A DNA stretch of 38,401 nucleotides. It comes from an uncultured Clostridia bacterium (lineage in GTDB: Bacteria > Bacillota > Clostridia > Christensenellales > Borkfalkiaceae). Of the stretch, positions 6,367 to 13,616 are shown piece by piece. The translations under genes and the position numbers were made by a program. Within the stretch, counting starts at the first letter, position 1; every line of letters begins with the position of its first letter. The notes beneath the pieces are model-generated. The model had not been told where the DNA came from and ran no database searches. It worked only from the letters and a program-made list of their open reading frames with translations. The stretch lies in NCBI GenBank assembly GCA_947625385.1, contig CANQOB010000015.1, positions 1-38,401 of the forward strand. The letters are read 5' to 3'.

Positions 6367-6633
6367 ATGATCTTCATCAAATTGTTCGCTCATAAGAAGG
6401 GGACCGGCTCCTCCCACAACGGCAGAGATTCCAACGCCAAGCGTTTGGGCGTCAAGCGTCAGGACGGGCAGGAAGTCCTTGCGGGGAGCATTCTCGTGCG
6501 CCAGAGGGGCACGAAGATCCACCCCGGCAACAACGTCGGCATCGGCGGAGACGATACGCTCTTCGCGCTTAAAGACGGCGTCGTGCGGTTCGAGCGCCTC
6601 GGAAGAGACAAAAAACAGGTCAGCGTATATTGA
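6367..6633 (+). CDS. rpmA: 50S ribosomal protein L27
   Basis: Encodes 88 residues with the conserved L27 sequence, including [43 protein letters not shown] and [16 protein letters not shown]. The N-terminus of mature L27 reaches the peptidyl-transferase centre. Here it has a short extension, MIFIKLFA before HKKG, resembling the Firmicutes extension that the cysteine protease Prp removes. In many Firmicutes the prp (ysxB) gene lies between rplU and rpmA, but here only 30 bases separate them, so prp must be elsewhere or missing. AAGGAG precedes the start. A terminator directly downstream ends the operon; obg, a frequent neighbour, is absent. Confidence 0.97.
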   Translation: MIFIKLFAHKKGTGSSHNGRDSNAKRLGVKRQDGQEVLAGSILVRQRGTKIHPGNNVGIGGDDTLFALKDGVVRFERLGRDKKQVSVY

Positions 6634-6642
6634 GAACTCGGG

Positions 6643-6672
6643 AAGGGTCGCGCCGCGGGCACGACCCTTTTT
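6643..6672 (+). terminator. Intrinsic terminator of rplU-rpmA
   Basis: AAGGGTCG (6643-6650) pairs with CGACCCTT (6662-6669), with a run of five T residues at 6668-6672. It begins ten bases after the rpmA stop. Confidence 0.85.
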
Positions 6673-6745
6673 CACGACTTTCGCCCCCGCTCGCATAGGA
6701 TACAGAGAATTTTTCCGAAAAATTTCAAAACGCGGGAAAAAATGC

Positions 6746-6774
6746 TTGCTTTCTTGCCGAGATTATGGTATAGT
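6746..6774 (+). promoter_or_regulatory. Promoter of the tRNA operon
   Basis: TTGCTT (6746-6751) and TATAGT (6769-6774) are 17 bases apart, 12 bases ahead of the first tRNA. This is a good vegetative promoter match. Confidence 0.7.
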
Positions 6775-6786
6775 AAACAAGCAATC

Positions 6787-6862
6787 GGAAGTTTAGCTCA
6801 GCTGGGAGAGCACTTGCCTTACAAGCAAGAAGTCGTAGGTTCGAGCCCTATAACTTCCACCA
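6787..6862 (+). tRNA. tRNA-Val (anticodon UAC)
   Basis: Seventy-six bases that fold as a full cloverleaf. The acceptor stem GGAAGTT pairs with AACTTCC, the anticodon stem CTTGC/GCAAG closes the loop CTTACAA, giving anticodon TAC at 6820-6822, and the T arm contains GGTTCGAGCC. The CCA end is encoded. It reads GUA and probably other GUN codons. First gene of a three-tRNA operon. Confidence 0.97.
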
Positions 6863-6884
6863 ATACAGCGCGGTAGGCTAACAT

Positions 6885-6959
6885 GCGGGAATAGCTCAGT
6901 GGTAGAGCGCCACCTTGCCAAGGTGGATGTCGCGGGTTCGAATCTCGTTTCCCGCTCCA
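6885..6959 (+). tRNA. tRNA-Gly (anticodon GCC)
   Basis: Seventy-five bases with acceptor stem GCGGGAA/TTCCCGC, anticodon stem CCACC/GGTGG and loop TTGCCAA, giving anticodon GCC at 6917-6919. The T arm has GGTTCGAATC and CCA is encoded. It reads GGC and GGU. It lies 22 bases after tRNA-Val. Confidence 0.97.
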
Positions 6960-6962
6960 AAC

Positions 6963-6984
6963 ACAGCTCCGCGCTGTTTTTTTT
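6963..6984 (+). terminator. Terminator-like hairpin between tRNA-Gly and tRNA-Cys
   Basis: ACAGC (6963-6967) and GCTGT (6973-6977) form a five-bp stem followed by a run of eight T residues (6977-6984) that abuts the first base of tRNA-Cys. The stem is short, so it may terminate only part of the transcripts or guide processing. Confidence 0.5.
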
Positions 6985-7059
6985 GGCGCCATAGCCAAGT
7001 GGTAAGGCAAGGGTCTGCAAAACCCTGACTCCCCGGTTCAAATCCGGGTGGCGCCTCCA
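6985..7059 (+). tRNA. tRNA-Cys (anticodon GCA)
   Basis: Seventy-five bases with acceptor stem GGCGCCA/TGGCGCC, anticodon stem AGGGT/ACCCT and loop CTGCAAA, giving anticodon GCA at 7017-7019. The T arm has GGTTCAAATC and CCA is encoded. It reads UGC and UGU. No separate promoter is visible, so expression depends on read-through of the preceding hairpin. Confidence 0.97.
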
Positions 7060-7063
7060 ACCT

Positions 7064-7090
7064 CCCCGGGACGAAAGCCCCGGGGTTTTT
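7064..7090 (+). terminator. Terminator of the tRNA operon
   Basis: CCCCGGG (7064-7070) pairs with CCCGGGG (7079-7085), followed by five T residues. It sits five bases after the encoded CCA of tRNA-Cys. Confidence 0.85.
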
Positions 7091-7286
7091 CTTGCCCTTT
7101 TTGCCCCGAAAGCATGTACGGCATATACAAAAAATGTTTCCTCAAAACATACAACGATTTTTGCATATATTCATTAAAAAATTTATTGAGAAGCCCATAC
7201 AAGATAAAATCTACATTATAATAAGAAAAAATTGTAGATTTTGCGGAAAATAACCCTTGAAGAGGGAGGAACGCCTGTATTTTTAC
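7091..7286. other. AT-rich intergenic region with a 10-bp inverted repeat
   Basis: No gene is visible. The composition is much richer in A and T than the rest of the window. It contains a small ATGTTT/AAACAT hairpin (about 7134-7150) and a perfect 10-bp inverted repeat, AAAATCTACA (7206-7215) and TGTAGATTTT (7233-7242), around a 17-base loop. The inverted repeat lies about 45 bases upstream of a strong promoter, so it could be a regulator site or an upstream activating sequence. Confidence 0.5.
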
Positions 7287-7315
7287 TTGACTTCATTGCA
7301 TGATGAGAGTATAAT
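7287..7315 (+). promoter_or_regulatory. Strong promoter of the lipoprotein-opp-protease gene array
   Basis: TTGACT (7287-7292) and a consensus TATAAT (7310-7315) are exactly 17 bases apart. No equally good promoter or clear terminator was seen downstream, so this may drive much of the 31-kb same-strand array. Confidence 0.75.
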
Positions 7316-7331
7316 TGAATAACAAAATTTT

Positions 7332-7409
7332 AAGAAGGGGCGCGCCCCTTCTTCGTGCGTACCGGTACGCACGAAAAACCCTTACCCGCTCCCGGATGAA
7401 AAACGGGAG
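7332..7409 (+). promoter_or_regulatory. Palindrome-rich leader with three consecutive hairpins
   Basis: Within the predicted 160-nt leader lie a perfect 22-bp palindrome (7332-7353, arm AAGAAGGGG around CGCG), a perfect 24-bp palindrome that overlaps it by two bases (7352-7375, arm TTCGTGCGTA around CCGG), and a six-bp hairpin CTCCCG/CGGGAG (7389-7409). None has a U-tract. The tandem perfect palindromes could be RNA hairpins controlling mRNA stability or binding sites for dimeric regulators. Confidence 0.6.
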
Positions 7410-7481
7410 AGGACTTGTTTGAAATTCACAACCCGATTCCGCGGGAGAAGGCGCTCTTGCGCCGTGACGGAAAGAGGAACT

Positions 7482-8726
7482 ATGAAGAGAAAACCGACGT
7501 TGACCATTCTGATCGCACTGCTGGCTGCCTTCCTGCTCGGAGGGGCTCTGTCGGCGTGCGCGCCGGAGGGGGAATTTGCCCAAACGGACTATCCGGGCGT
7601 CAAAGTAGTGTACGAGCTGGAGGGCGGCAAGTACGGGAACAGCACGCGCGCGGTGCGGCGGTACTATCAGTTCCCCGAGGGCGCGGCGAAGAAGATCACG
7701 GCGCTCCTGAACGAAAAGGGCGCCCCGCCCGAGCGCGCCGGGTACCGTTTGGACGGCTGGTACCGCACGCGGACGGAGGACGGCGAGCATGTGGAGTACT
7801 CCGACCCGTGGGATTTTGCCAAGGACACGGTGGAGGGCGACTCCCTCACCCTCTACGCCAAGTGGCGCAAGCTCGTGGAATACACCTTCGACGTCGTTTA
7901 CTTCACCGAGGAGGGCGAGGAAAAGCTCGTCACCTCCTATCCCGTGGACGAGGACGCGCTCGGACAGGGCACGGCGACCTTCTCGGACTATTTGAAGAAG
8001 TCCTACCTCAATTACGCGTCGGTCTATCCCGGGCACACCGTCCTGTGCGCGCTCGACGGCGCCTCCGCGATCGGCGTCTGCTACTATTCCGACCCCGACT
8101 GCACCGAGCCGTGGGATCCCGCGTTCACCCACCCGGGCGGCGAACAGCTCTCCGTCAAGGTGTATGTCAAGTTCATGAAAGGCGTCTTTACCTACGTCTC
8201 CACGCCGACCCAGCTCGTGAATGCGGCGGACGCCGGGGAAAACATCTATCTCCTCTGCGACATCGACATGTCGGGCAAGACCTTCTACGGGTTCCGCAAC
8301 GCGAAGCAATACAAAGCGACGCTGCTCGGCAACGACCACACGATCTCCAACGTGACGCTCTCCTACGACGCGACGGTCAGCGGGCTCATCGACGACAACG
8401 AGCTCGGCGGGAGCGGGGTCCTGCTCATCGGGCTGTTCGGCAATCTGTCGGGCGCGCATATCGAAAACGTCACGTTCGAAGGTCTCTTTATCGACGTCAA
8501 GACCACATTCAGCAAGACAAAGCGCATCATCGTTGCGCCGCTCTCGGCGAAGGCACAGGATTCGACGGTGAAAAACGTCACGGTCAAGGGCTCTTACAGC
8601 GTGAGCCGCCTGCCGCAGGGCTTTGCCGGCGAAGATCTCGTCATCGTCGGGGATGCGTACTATCTCCCGCCCGACGGCTGCACCTTCGAGGGGAACGAGA
8701 TTCAATTTACGGAACAGACCGCGTAA
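7482..8726 (+). CDS. Lipoprotein with InlB-type repeat and GLUG-like region
   Basis: Encodes 414 residues from the ATG at 7482, preceded by GAGGA; an upstream in-frame ATG at 7419 would give an atypical signal peptide. The lipobox LSAC places the lipidated cysteine at residue 26. Residues 40-128 form an InlB B-repeat-like (Listeria-Bacteroides) unit with the hallmarks AGYRLDGWY and LTLYAKW. A beta-rich middle follows. Around residues 300-345 the sequence IGLFGNLSGAHIENVTFEG resembles GLUG motifs, which are often seen in surface adhesins and IgA peptidases. It is the first gene after the strong promoter at 7287 and lies 60 bases ahead of the peptide-binding protein gene. It may bind substrate for the transporter, but this is inferred only from position. 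Confidence 0.85.
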   Translation: MKRKPTLTILIALLAAFLLGGALSACAPEGEFAQTDYPGVKVVYELEGGKYGNSTRAVRRYYQFPEGAAKKITALLNEKGAPPERAGYRLDGWYRTRTEDGEHVEYSDPWDFAKDTVEGDSLTLYAKWRKLVEYTFDVVYFTEEGEEKLVTSYPVDEDALGQGTATFSDYLKKSYLNYASVYPGHTVLCALDGASAIGVCYYSDPDCTEPWDPAFTHPGGEQLSVKVYVKFMKGVFTYVSTPTQLVNAADAGENIYLLCDIDMSGKTFYGFRNAKQYKATLLGNDHTISNVTLSYDATVSGLIDDNELGGSGVLLIGLFGNLSGAHIENVTFEGLFIDVKTTFSKTKRIIVAPLSAKAQDSTVKNVTVKGSYSVSRLPQGFAGEDLVIVGDAYYLPPDGCTFEGNEIQFTEQTA

Positions 8727-8786
8727 GCCGCGGAAACAAATCAAACAAAGTTACGCGAACAGTGTAAGGAAAAAGGAGAAATGACT

Positions 8787-11426
8787 ATGAAACGATTCAC
8801 GAAATGGCTCTCCGTGCTCGCCGCGCTCGTCATGGCGGCGGTGACGCTCACCGCTTGCGGTCCGAACGACGGCGGCGGGAACGACAACTATGACAGAGAC
8901 CCCACGGGGAAGGTGTACGACAACGAGAACGACCCGCTCATCTTTTCCACGCTCGAGGTCGACCGCGTGTTCAATCCCTTCTTTTCGACTTCGGCGACGG
9001 ACTCCAACGTCGTCGGGCTCACGCAGATCTCCATGCTCGGCAACGACGAAAAGGGCAATCCCACCTACGGCGACGACGAAGAGGTCGTCGTCAAGGATTA
9101 CGAGATCATACCCCACGGGGAGGACGGCTCCGAGGACCAGACGACGGAGTACCGGTTCGTGCTCAAAAACAACGTCCGATTCTCCAACGGCTCCTATCTC
9201 ACGATGAAGGACGTGCTCTTCAATCTCTACGTCTATCTCGACCCCGCGTACACGGGCTCCGCCACCATCTATTCGACGGACATCGTGGGGCTCAAAGAGT
9301 ACCGCACCCAAGCGGACTCCGACGAGGAGCAGGACGCCTTCATGGTCCAGTTCGAGCAGGCGGCGCAGACCCGCATCGACGCGCTCACCGATGCCGCTTA
9401 CACCATTCTCGACGAGGATCCGGGGCTTACGCCCGACGAGTTCATGACCGCGCTTGAAACCTATCAGGAGGAGACGCCGAGCGCGCCGCACGTCGTCGAT
9501 GACTACGAAAAGGCGCTCGAATACTTCTCCAAGGAGCTCGAAAGCGACTATTCCAACGCGCTCAACAGCTATGAGGACACCGTGTTCACCGACGACAAGG
9601 GCGTCGAGCACAAGGGACTGTTCACGACGGACGTCGAGCAGTTCCTCTACAACGAAAACATCATCCAATGGAACAAAAAAGCCAACAACGGCGACGGCGA
9701 GCTCACCTATCCCACGAGGACGCCCGAACAGACGAAGGCATGGACAAAGAAACAGGCGATCGACTACGTTTACGCGGCGAATATCCCCTCCAAGATCGAG
9801 GAAGTCGTCACCTATTGGATGACGGCGAGCGACCTCGCCACCTACCTCACCAACGAGGCGATGGAGGAATATTTCAAGACCAATACCAAAAAATACACGA
9901 GCATTTCGGGCATTCAGTTCCTGAACAGGACGCAATCCGCGACCGTCAACGGCAAGACTTACGCCGTTCCCTCCTATGCGGCGGACGGGCACGTGGAGAC
10001 GGGCAACGAGGTCCTCTCCATCACCATCCACAAGATCGACCCCAAGGCGATCTGGAATTTCGCCTTTTCCGTTGCGCCCATGTACTATTATTCCAGCCCG
10101 GAACAGATCGAGGCATTCGACTATGTTTCCCACTTCGGCGTGGAGCAGGGTTCCCAGACCTTCCTGCAATCGGTGGTCAACGCCTCCTCCAAGACGGGCG
10201 TGCCCGTCGGCGCGGGGCCCTATGCGGCGAGCAAGTCGGGCGGCGGCATCGAGAACATCACCCCCGGCGACTTCTATTCTTCGAGCGTCATCTACTTCGA
10301 GCGCAACCCTTACTATCTGATGGGTCCCGCGAAAGTGAAGAAGGTCCGCTATCAGGTCACGCCGTCCAACCAGATGACGAACTCGCTTTACAGCCACACG
10401 GTCACGTTTGCCGAACCCAACGCCAAGCCTGAGCTCATCCAGGAGATCGAAGGGAAGAGGAACGAGGGCTTCCGCACCAAACAGGTCGCGACTCTCGGCT
10501 ACGGATACATCGGAATCAACGCGGGCAAGGTGCCCACCCTCGCCGTGCGGCAGGCGATCATGCACTGCATCAATACGCAGGAATGCGTGGATTACTATCA
10601 GAATACGGCAAAGAACATCTACCGCTCGATGTCCCGTGAGAGTTGGGCGTATCCCGAGGACGCGACGGCGTACTATCCCTACATCGGCGACCCCGTTCCC
10701 GAAAACCTCGACGTCGTCAACCCCGCCTACGCGGAGTTCGTGACCGCAAAGGGGAAGAAGGCGGGCGACAAGCTCACGGAAGCCGAGCAGAAGGAATTCA
10801 TCACGGGTCTCGTCGAGGGCGCGGACTATACGCTCGATGCCTCGGGCGTGTACGTGAACGGGACCAACCGCCTCAAATATACGTTCACCATCGTCGGCGA
10901 AGAGACGGACCACCCCGCATGGCGCGCGCTCAACCACGCGAGAGAGATTCTCAACAAGTGGGGCTTCAACATCAACGTCAAGACGGACATCAACGGTCTG
11001 CAAAAGCTCGCCGCGGGCGAACTCACCGTCTGGGCGGCGGCATGGGGCGCGACCATCGACCCCGACATGTATCAGGTCTATCACAAGGATTCCACTGCCT
11101 CCTCCGTCCTCAACTGGGGGTACAAGCAGATTCTCCTCAATGCGGGGAACCGTTACTCGCAGGAGAACCGCATCCTGAACGATCTGTCCCTCCTCATCGA
11201 GCAGGCGCGCGAGACCAACGTGCAGAGCGAGCGCAAAGAGATCTATTCGCTGGCGCTCGACAAGGTCATGGAACTTGCGGTGGAGCTGCCGACCTATCAG
11301 AGGAACGACCTCTTCGCGTACGACGCATGGAAGCTCGACGCGAGCACGCTCACGCCCGAAGAACAGCTCTCCGCGTTCCGCGGGCTGACGAGCAAGATCC
11401 ACAACGTCTCCCTCGTCATCGCATAA
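8787..11426 (+). CDS. oppA: Oligopeptide ABC transporter substrate-binding lipoprotein, with a large insertion
   Basis: Encodes 879 residues of the family-5 extracellular solute-binding type, which captures peptides outside the membrane and passes them to OppBC. I prefer the ATG at 8787, eight bases after GGAG; the ATG two codons earlier is too close. The lipobox LTAC gives lipidated Cys24. Family features include FSTLEVDRVFNPFFST near the start, FVLKNNVRFSNGSYLTMKDV, later GAGPYAASKSGG, YFERNPYYLMG and AVRQAIMHCIN, and near the end AAWGATIDPDMYQVYH. Usual members have 530-620 residues. The excess is mainly a charged helical segment at about residues 172-372 that interrupts the fold. The symbol is by family and context, and the true substrate is unknown. 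A hairpin separates it from oppB. Confidence 0.92.
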   Translation: MKRFTKWLSVLAALVMAAVTLTACGPNDGGGNDNYDRDPTGKVYDNENDPLIFSTLEVDRVFNPFFSTSATDSNVVGLTQISMLGNDEKGNPTYGDDEEVVVKDYEIIPHGEDGSEDQTTEYRFVLKNNVRFSNGSYLTMKDVLFNLYVYLDPAYTGSATIYSTDIVGLKEYRTQADSDEEQDAFMVQFEQAAQTRIDALTDAAYTILDEDPGLTPDEFMTALETYQEETPSAPHVVDDYEKALEYFSKELESDYSNALNSYEDTVFTDDKGVEHKGLFTTDVEQFLYNENIIQWNKKANNGDGELTYPTRTPEQTKAWTKKQAIDYVYAANIPSKIEEVVTYWMTASDLATYLTNEAMEEYFKTNTKKYTSISGIQFLNRTQSATVNGKTYAVPSYAADGHVETGNEVLSITIHKIDPKAIWNFAFSVAPMYYYSSPEQIEAFDYVSHFGVEQGSQTFLQSVVNASSKTGVPVGAGPYAASKSGGGIENITPGDFYSSSVIYFERNPYYLMGPAKVKKVRYQVTPSNQMTNSLYSHTVTFAEPNAKPELIQEIEGKRNEGFRTKQVATLGYGYIGINAGKVPTLAVRQAIMHCINTQECVDYYQNTAKNIYRSMSRESWAYPEDATAYYPYIGDPVPENLDVVNPAYAEFVTAKGKKAGDKLTEAEQKEFITGLVEGADYTLDASGVYVNGTNRLKYTFTIVGEETDHPAWRALNHAREILNKWGFNINVKTDINGLQKLAAGELTVWAAAWGATIDPDMYQVYHKDSTASSVLNWGYKQILLNAGNRYSQENRILNDLSLLIEQARETNVQSERKEIYSLALDKVMELAVELPTYQRNDLFAYDAWKLDASTLTPEEQLSAFRGLTSKIHNVSLVIA

Positions 11427-11429
11427 ACC

Positions 11430-11446
11430 TCGGGGGAGAGCCCCGA
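11430..11446 (+). promoter_or_regulatory. Intercistronic hairpin after the binding-protein gene
   Basis: TCGGGG and CCCCGA form a six-bp stem with a GAGAG loop three bases past the stop codon, with no U-tract. Hairpins at this position in ABC transporter operons often protect the binding-protein mRNA and give it higher expression than the permeases. Confidence 0.5.
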
Positions 11447-11468
11447 ATAACACGACTTTGGTGAACCG

Positions 11469-12476
11469 ATGTTCAAATATATTGTAAAACGGCTCCTGAT
11501 CTCCATCATCATTCTGCTGGGCGTATCCGTCATCATCTACACGCTCGTGCGGCTGATGCCGACGGACTTTTTGACGCAAAAGTACGGTCCGATCTTGCAG
11601 ACCAATTCGGGATTCAGGGAGCAATTCGAAAAATTCAAGGAGATGTACGGACTTGCGGACAGCTCGTTCGCGGGCATCATGTCGGGCTATTTCCAGTGGC
11701 TGGGCAACCTGTTCAAGGGGGACATGGGGACGTCGTTCATCTACCAGAAACCCGTCGCGCAGATCATCGGCGAGAACATGTGGATCTCCTTCGCCATCGC
11801 GGTCGTCGCCACCATCCTGCAATTTCTCATCGCCATCCCGCTCGGCATCACGAGCGCGACGCACCAGTATTCCGTGCGCGATTACGCGACGACGGTGTTC
11901 ACGATGATCGGCATCTCCCTGCCCACGTACTTCTTTGCGGCGATCGTCATCAAGATCTTTGCGATGGACCTCGGCTGGTTCCCCAACACGGGTCTCGTCG
12001 ACCCGAGCAAGGATTTCGGAAGCGATTTCGCGGGGACCATGACCAAGATCGGGGACATGGCTTACCACCTCATCCTGCCCATCTTCGTCAGCGTCATTCT
12101 CTCGATCGGCGGGCTCATGCGCTATACGCGGACGAACACCCTCGAAGTGCTCAATGCGGACTACATCCGTACGGCGCGCGCCAAGGGGCTCTCCGAAAAG
12201 AAAGTCGTCTATAAGCACGCGTTCCGCAACACGCTCATCCCGCTCGCGACGCTGCTCGCCGGCATCCTTCCCTCGCTGTTCGGCGGCATGCTCATCACCG
12301 AGCAGGTATTCGGCATCGACGGTATCGGCGGACTTGCCTACAAGGCGCTCAGACAGGGCGATATCCCCTTCATCATGGGATACAATATGTTCCTTGCCAT
12401 CCTCACCGTGATCGGTACGCTGCTTTCGGACATCATGTATTCCATCGTCGACCCGAGAGTCAAACTCGGCAAATAA
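11469..12476 (+). CDS. oppB: Oligopeptide ABC transporter permease OppB
   Basis: Encodes 335 residues, normal for OppB/DppB. It begins with the N-terminal membrane helix MFKYIVKRLLISIIILLGVS followed by VIIYTLVRLMP, typical of the family. A periplasm-side loop and five further membrane segments follow. The cytoplasmic EAA loop that contacts the ATPases is clear: YIRTARAKGLSEKKVVYKHA, then RNTLIPLATLLAG and GGMLITEQVFGIDGIGGL. The ribosome site is weak (TTGGTG), so translation may be lower than that of the binding protein. It is followed 11 bases later by oppC. The product forms half of the transmembrane channel for peptides. Confidence 0.96.
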   Translation: MFKYIVKRLLISIIILLGVSVIIYTLVRLMPTDFLTQKYGPILQTNSGFREQFEKFKEMYGLADSSFAGIMSGYFQWLGNLFKGDMGTSFIYQKPVAQIIGENMWISFAIAVVATILQFLIAIPLGITSATHQYSVRDYATTVFTMIGISLPTYFFAAIVIKIFAMDLGWFPNTGLVDPSKDFGSDFAGTMTKIGDMAYHLILPIFVSVILSIGGLMRYTRTNTLEVLNADYIRTARAKGLSEKKVVYKHAFRNTLIPLATLLAGILPSLFGGMLITEQVFGIDGIGGLAYKALRQGDIPFIMGYNMFLAILTVIGTLLSDIMYSIVDPRVKLGK

Positions 12477-12487
12477 CAAGGTGCACT

Positions 12488-13576
12488 ATGACTGAACAAG
12501 ACAAGACAATCGAAGAACTCCCCCCCGCAGATCTTGTGACCGGCGCCGCAGAGGATGTTCACGCCCCCGACCCTCCCGAAGAGGAAGAGGAGGCGACCTA
12601 TAAGGAGATGAGCCCGATCAGGCTCGTCCTGCGCCGCTTTTTCCGCTCCAAACTCTCCATCGTGGGGCTTGTCATGATCGTCGCGCTCTTCCTCTTTTCC
12701 TTCCTCGGTCCCGTCATCTACCAGCGTTGGGGCGAGGAGACAGTGGACAGACCCGAAGGCGGCGTCATCTCCGAGATCAAGAGCACATACGACTACGAGG
12801 AGGACGGCGGGAAAGTCACCGTCACCGAAGTGGTGGAGCACGTCAGCACGGACAACCTGCTCGCAGGACCCAGCGCAAGCCACCTGCTCGGCACCGACGA
12901 CAAGGGCATGGACGTGTTCGTGCGCCTCATGTACGGCGGACGCATCTCCCTGCTCATCGGCTTTATCGTCGTCATTTTGGAGACGCTCATCGGCGTGATC
13001 CTGGGCGGGCTGTCGGGGTATTTCGGCGGCTGGGTGGACAATATCATCATGCGAATCGTGGATATCTTCAACTGTATCCCGACGCTGCCCATCCTGCTCA
13101 TCGCCTCGGCGACCATCGAATCGTGGGAGCTGTCGCCCGACCAACAGATCTATGTTTTGATGGCGATCATCACCCTGTTCAGCTGGAGCGGGACGGCGCG
13201 GCTCGTGCGCGGGCAGATCTTATCCCTGCGCGAGCAGGAGTATATCACGGCGACCGAGGTCATGGGGCTCTCGGTCTGGCGGCGGATCTTCAAGCATCTC
13301 ATTCCGAACGTCATGCCGCAGCTCATCGTCTCGATGACGCTCGGGCTGGGCAGCGTCATTCTCTACGAGTCCACGTTGAGCTACCTCGGGCTGGGCGTCC
13401 AGCTTCCCAAGGCGGCGTGGGGGACGATGATCGCAACGGCAAACGACAACGTCGTTTTGCAATACCATGTCAACATGTGGCTGCCCGCGGGCATTCTCAT
13501 CGTCATCGCGGTGCTCGGCTTCAACTTCATCGGAGACGGTCTGCGCGACGCGATGGACCCCAAAGCAAAGAAATAA
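12488..13576 (+). CDS. oppC: Oligopeptide ABC transporter permease OppC
   Basis: Encodes 362 residues, longer than the usual 300-320. An acidic N-terminal tail (PPEEEEEATYKEMSP) precedes the OppC N-terminal domain, RRFFRSKLSIVGLVMIVALF. The loop after the first helix is long and charged, with about 75 residues before the diagnostic LGTDDKGMDVFVRLMYGGRI. The permease core follows, with the EAA loop EYITATEVMGLSVWRRIFKH, LIPNVMPQLIV and ESTLSYLGLGVQLPKAAWG, and a last helix ending NFIGDGLRDAMDPKAKK. It pairs with OppB to form the channel. AAGGTG precedes the start. It lies 40 bases before oppD. Confidence 0.96.
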   Translation: MTEQDKTIEELPPADLVTGAAEDVHAPDPPEEEEEATYKEMSPIRLVLRRFFRSKLSIVGLVMIVALFLFSFLGPVIYQRWGEETVDRPEGGVISEIKSTYDYEEDGGKVTVTEVVEHVSTDNLLAGPSASHLLGTDDKGMDVFVRLMYGGRISLLIGFIVVILETLIGVILGGLSGYFGGWVDNIIMRIVDIFNCIPTLPILLIASATIESWELSPDQQIYVLMAIITLFSWSGTARLVRGQILSLREQEYITATEVMGLSVWRRIFKHLIPNVMPQLIVSMTLGLGSVILYESTLSYLGLGVQLPKAAWGTMIATANDNVVLQYHVNMWLPAGILIVIAVLGFNFIGDGLRDAMDPKAKK

Positions 13577-13616
13577 TCGGCAGAATTTTTCAACGGTCTG
13601 ACAATCGAGGAATTTC

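Noticed and set aside
7091-7481. T-box or other known riboswitch in the leader of the surface-protein array
   Set aside because: No T-box sequence, specifier loop or terminator/antiterminator pair could be found; only palindromes and an inverted repeat are visible.
8751-12479. A 1242-codon minus-strand frame opposite the opp genes
   Set aside because: It overlaps the OppA-like and OppB genes completely, has no ribosome site and contains no known domain.
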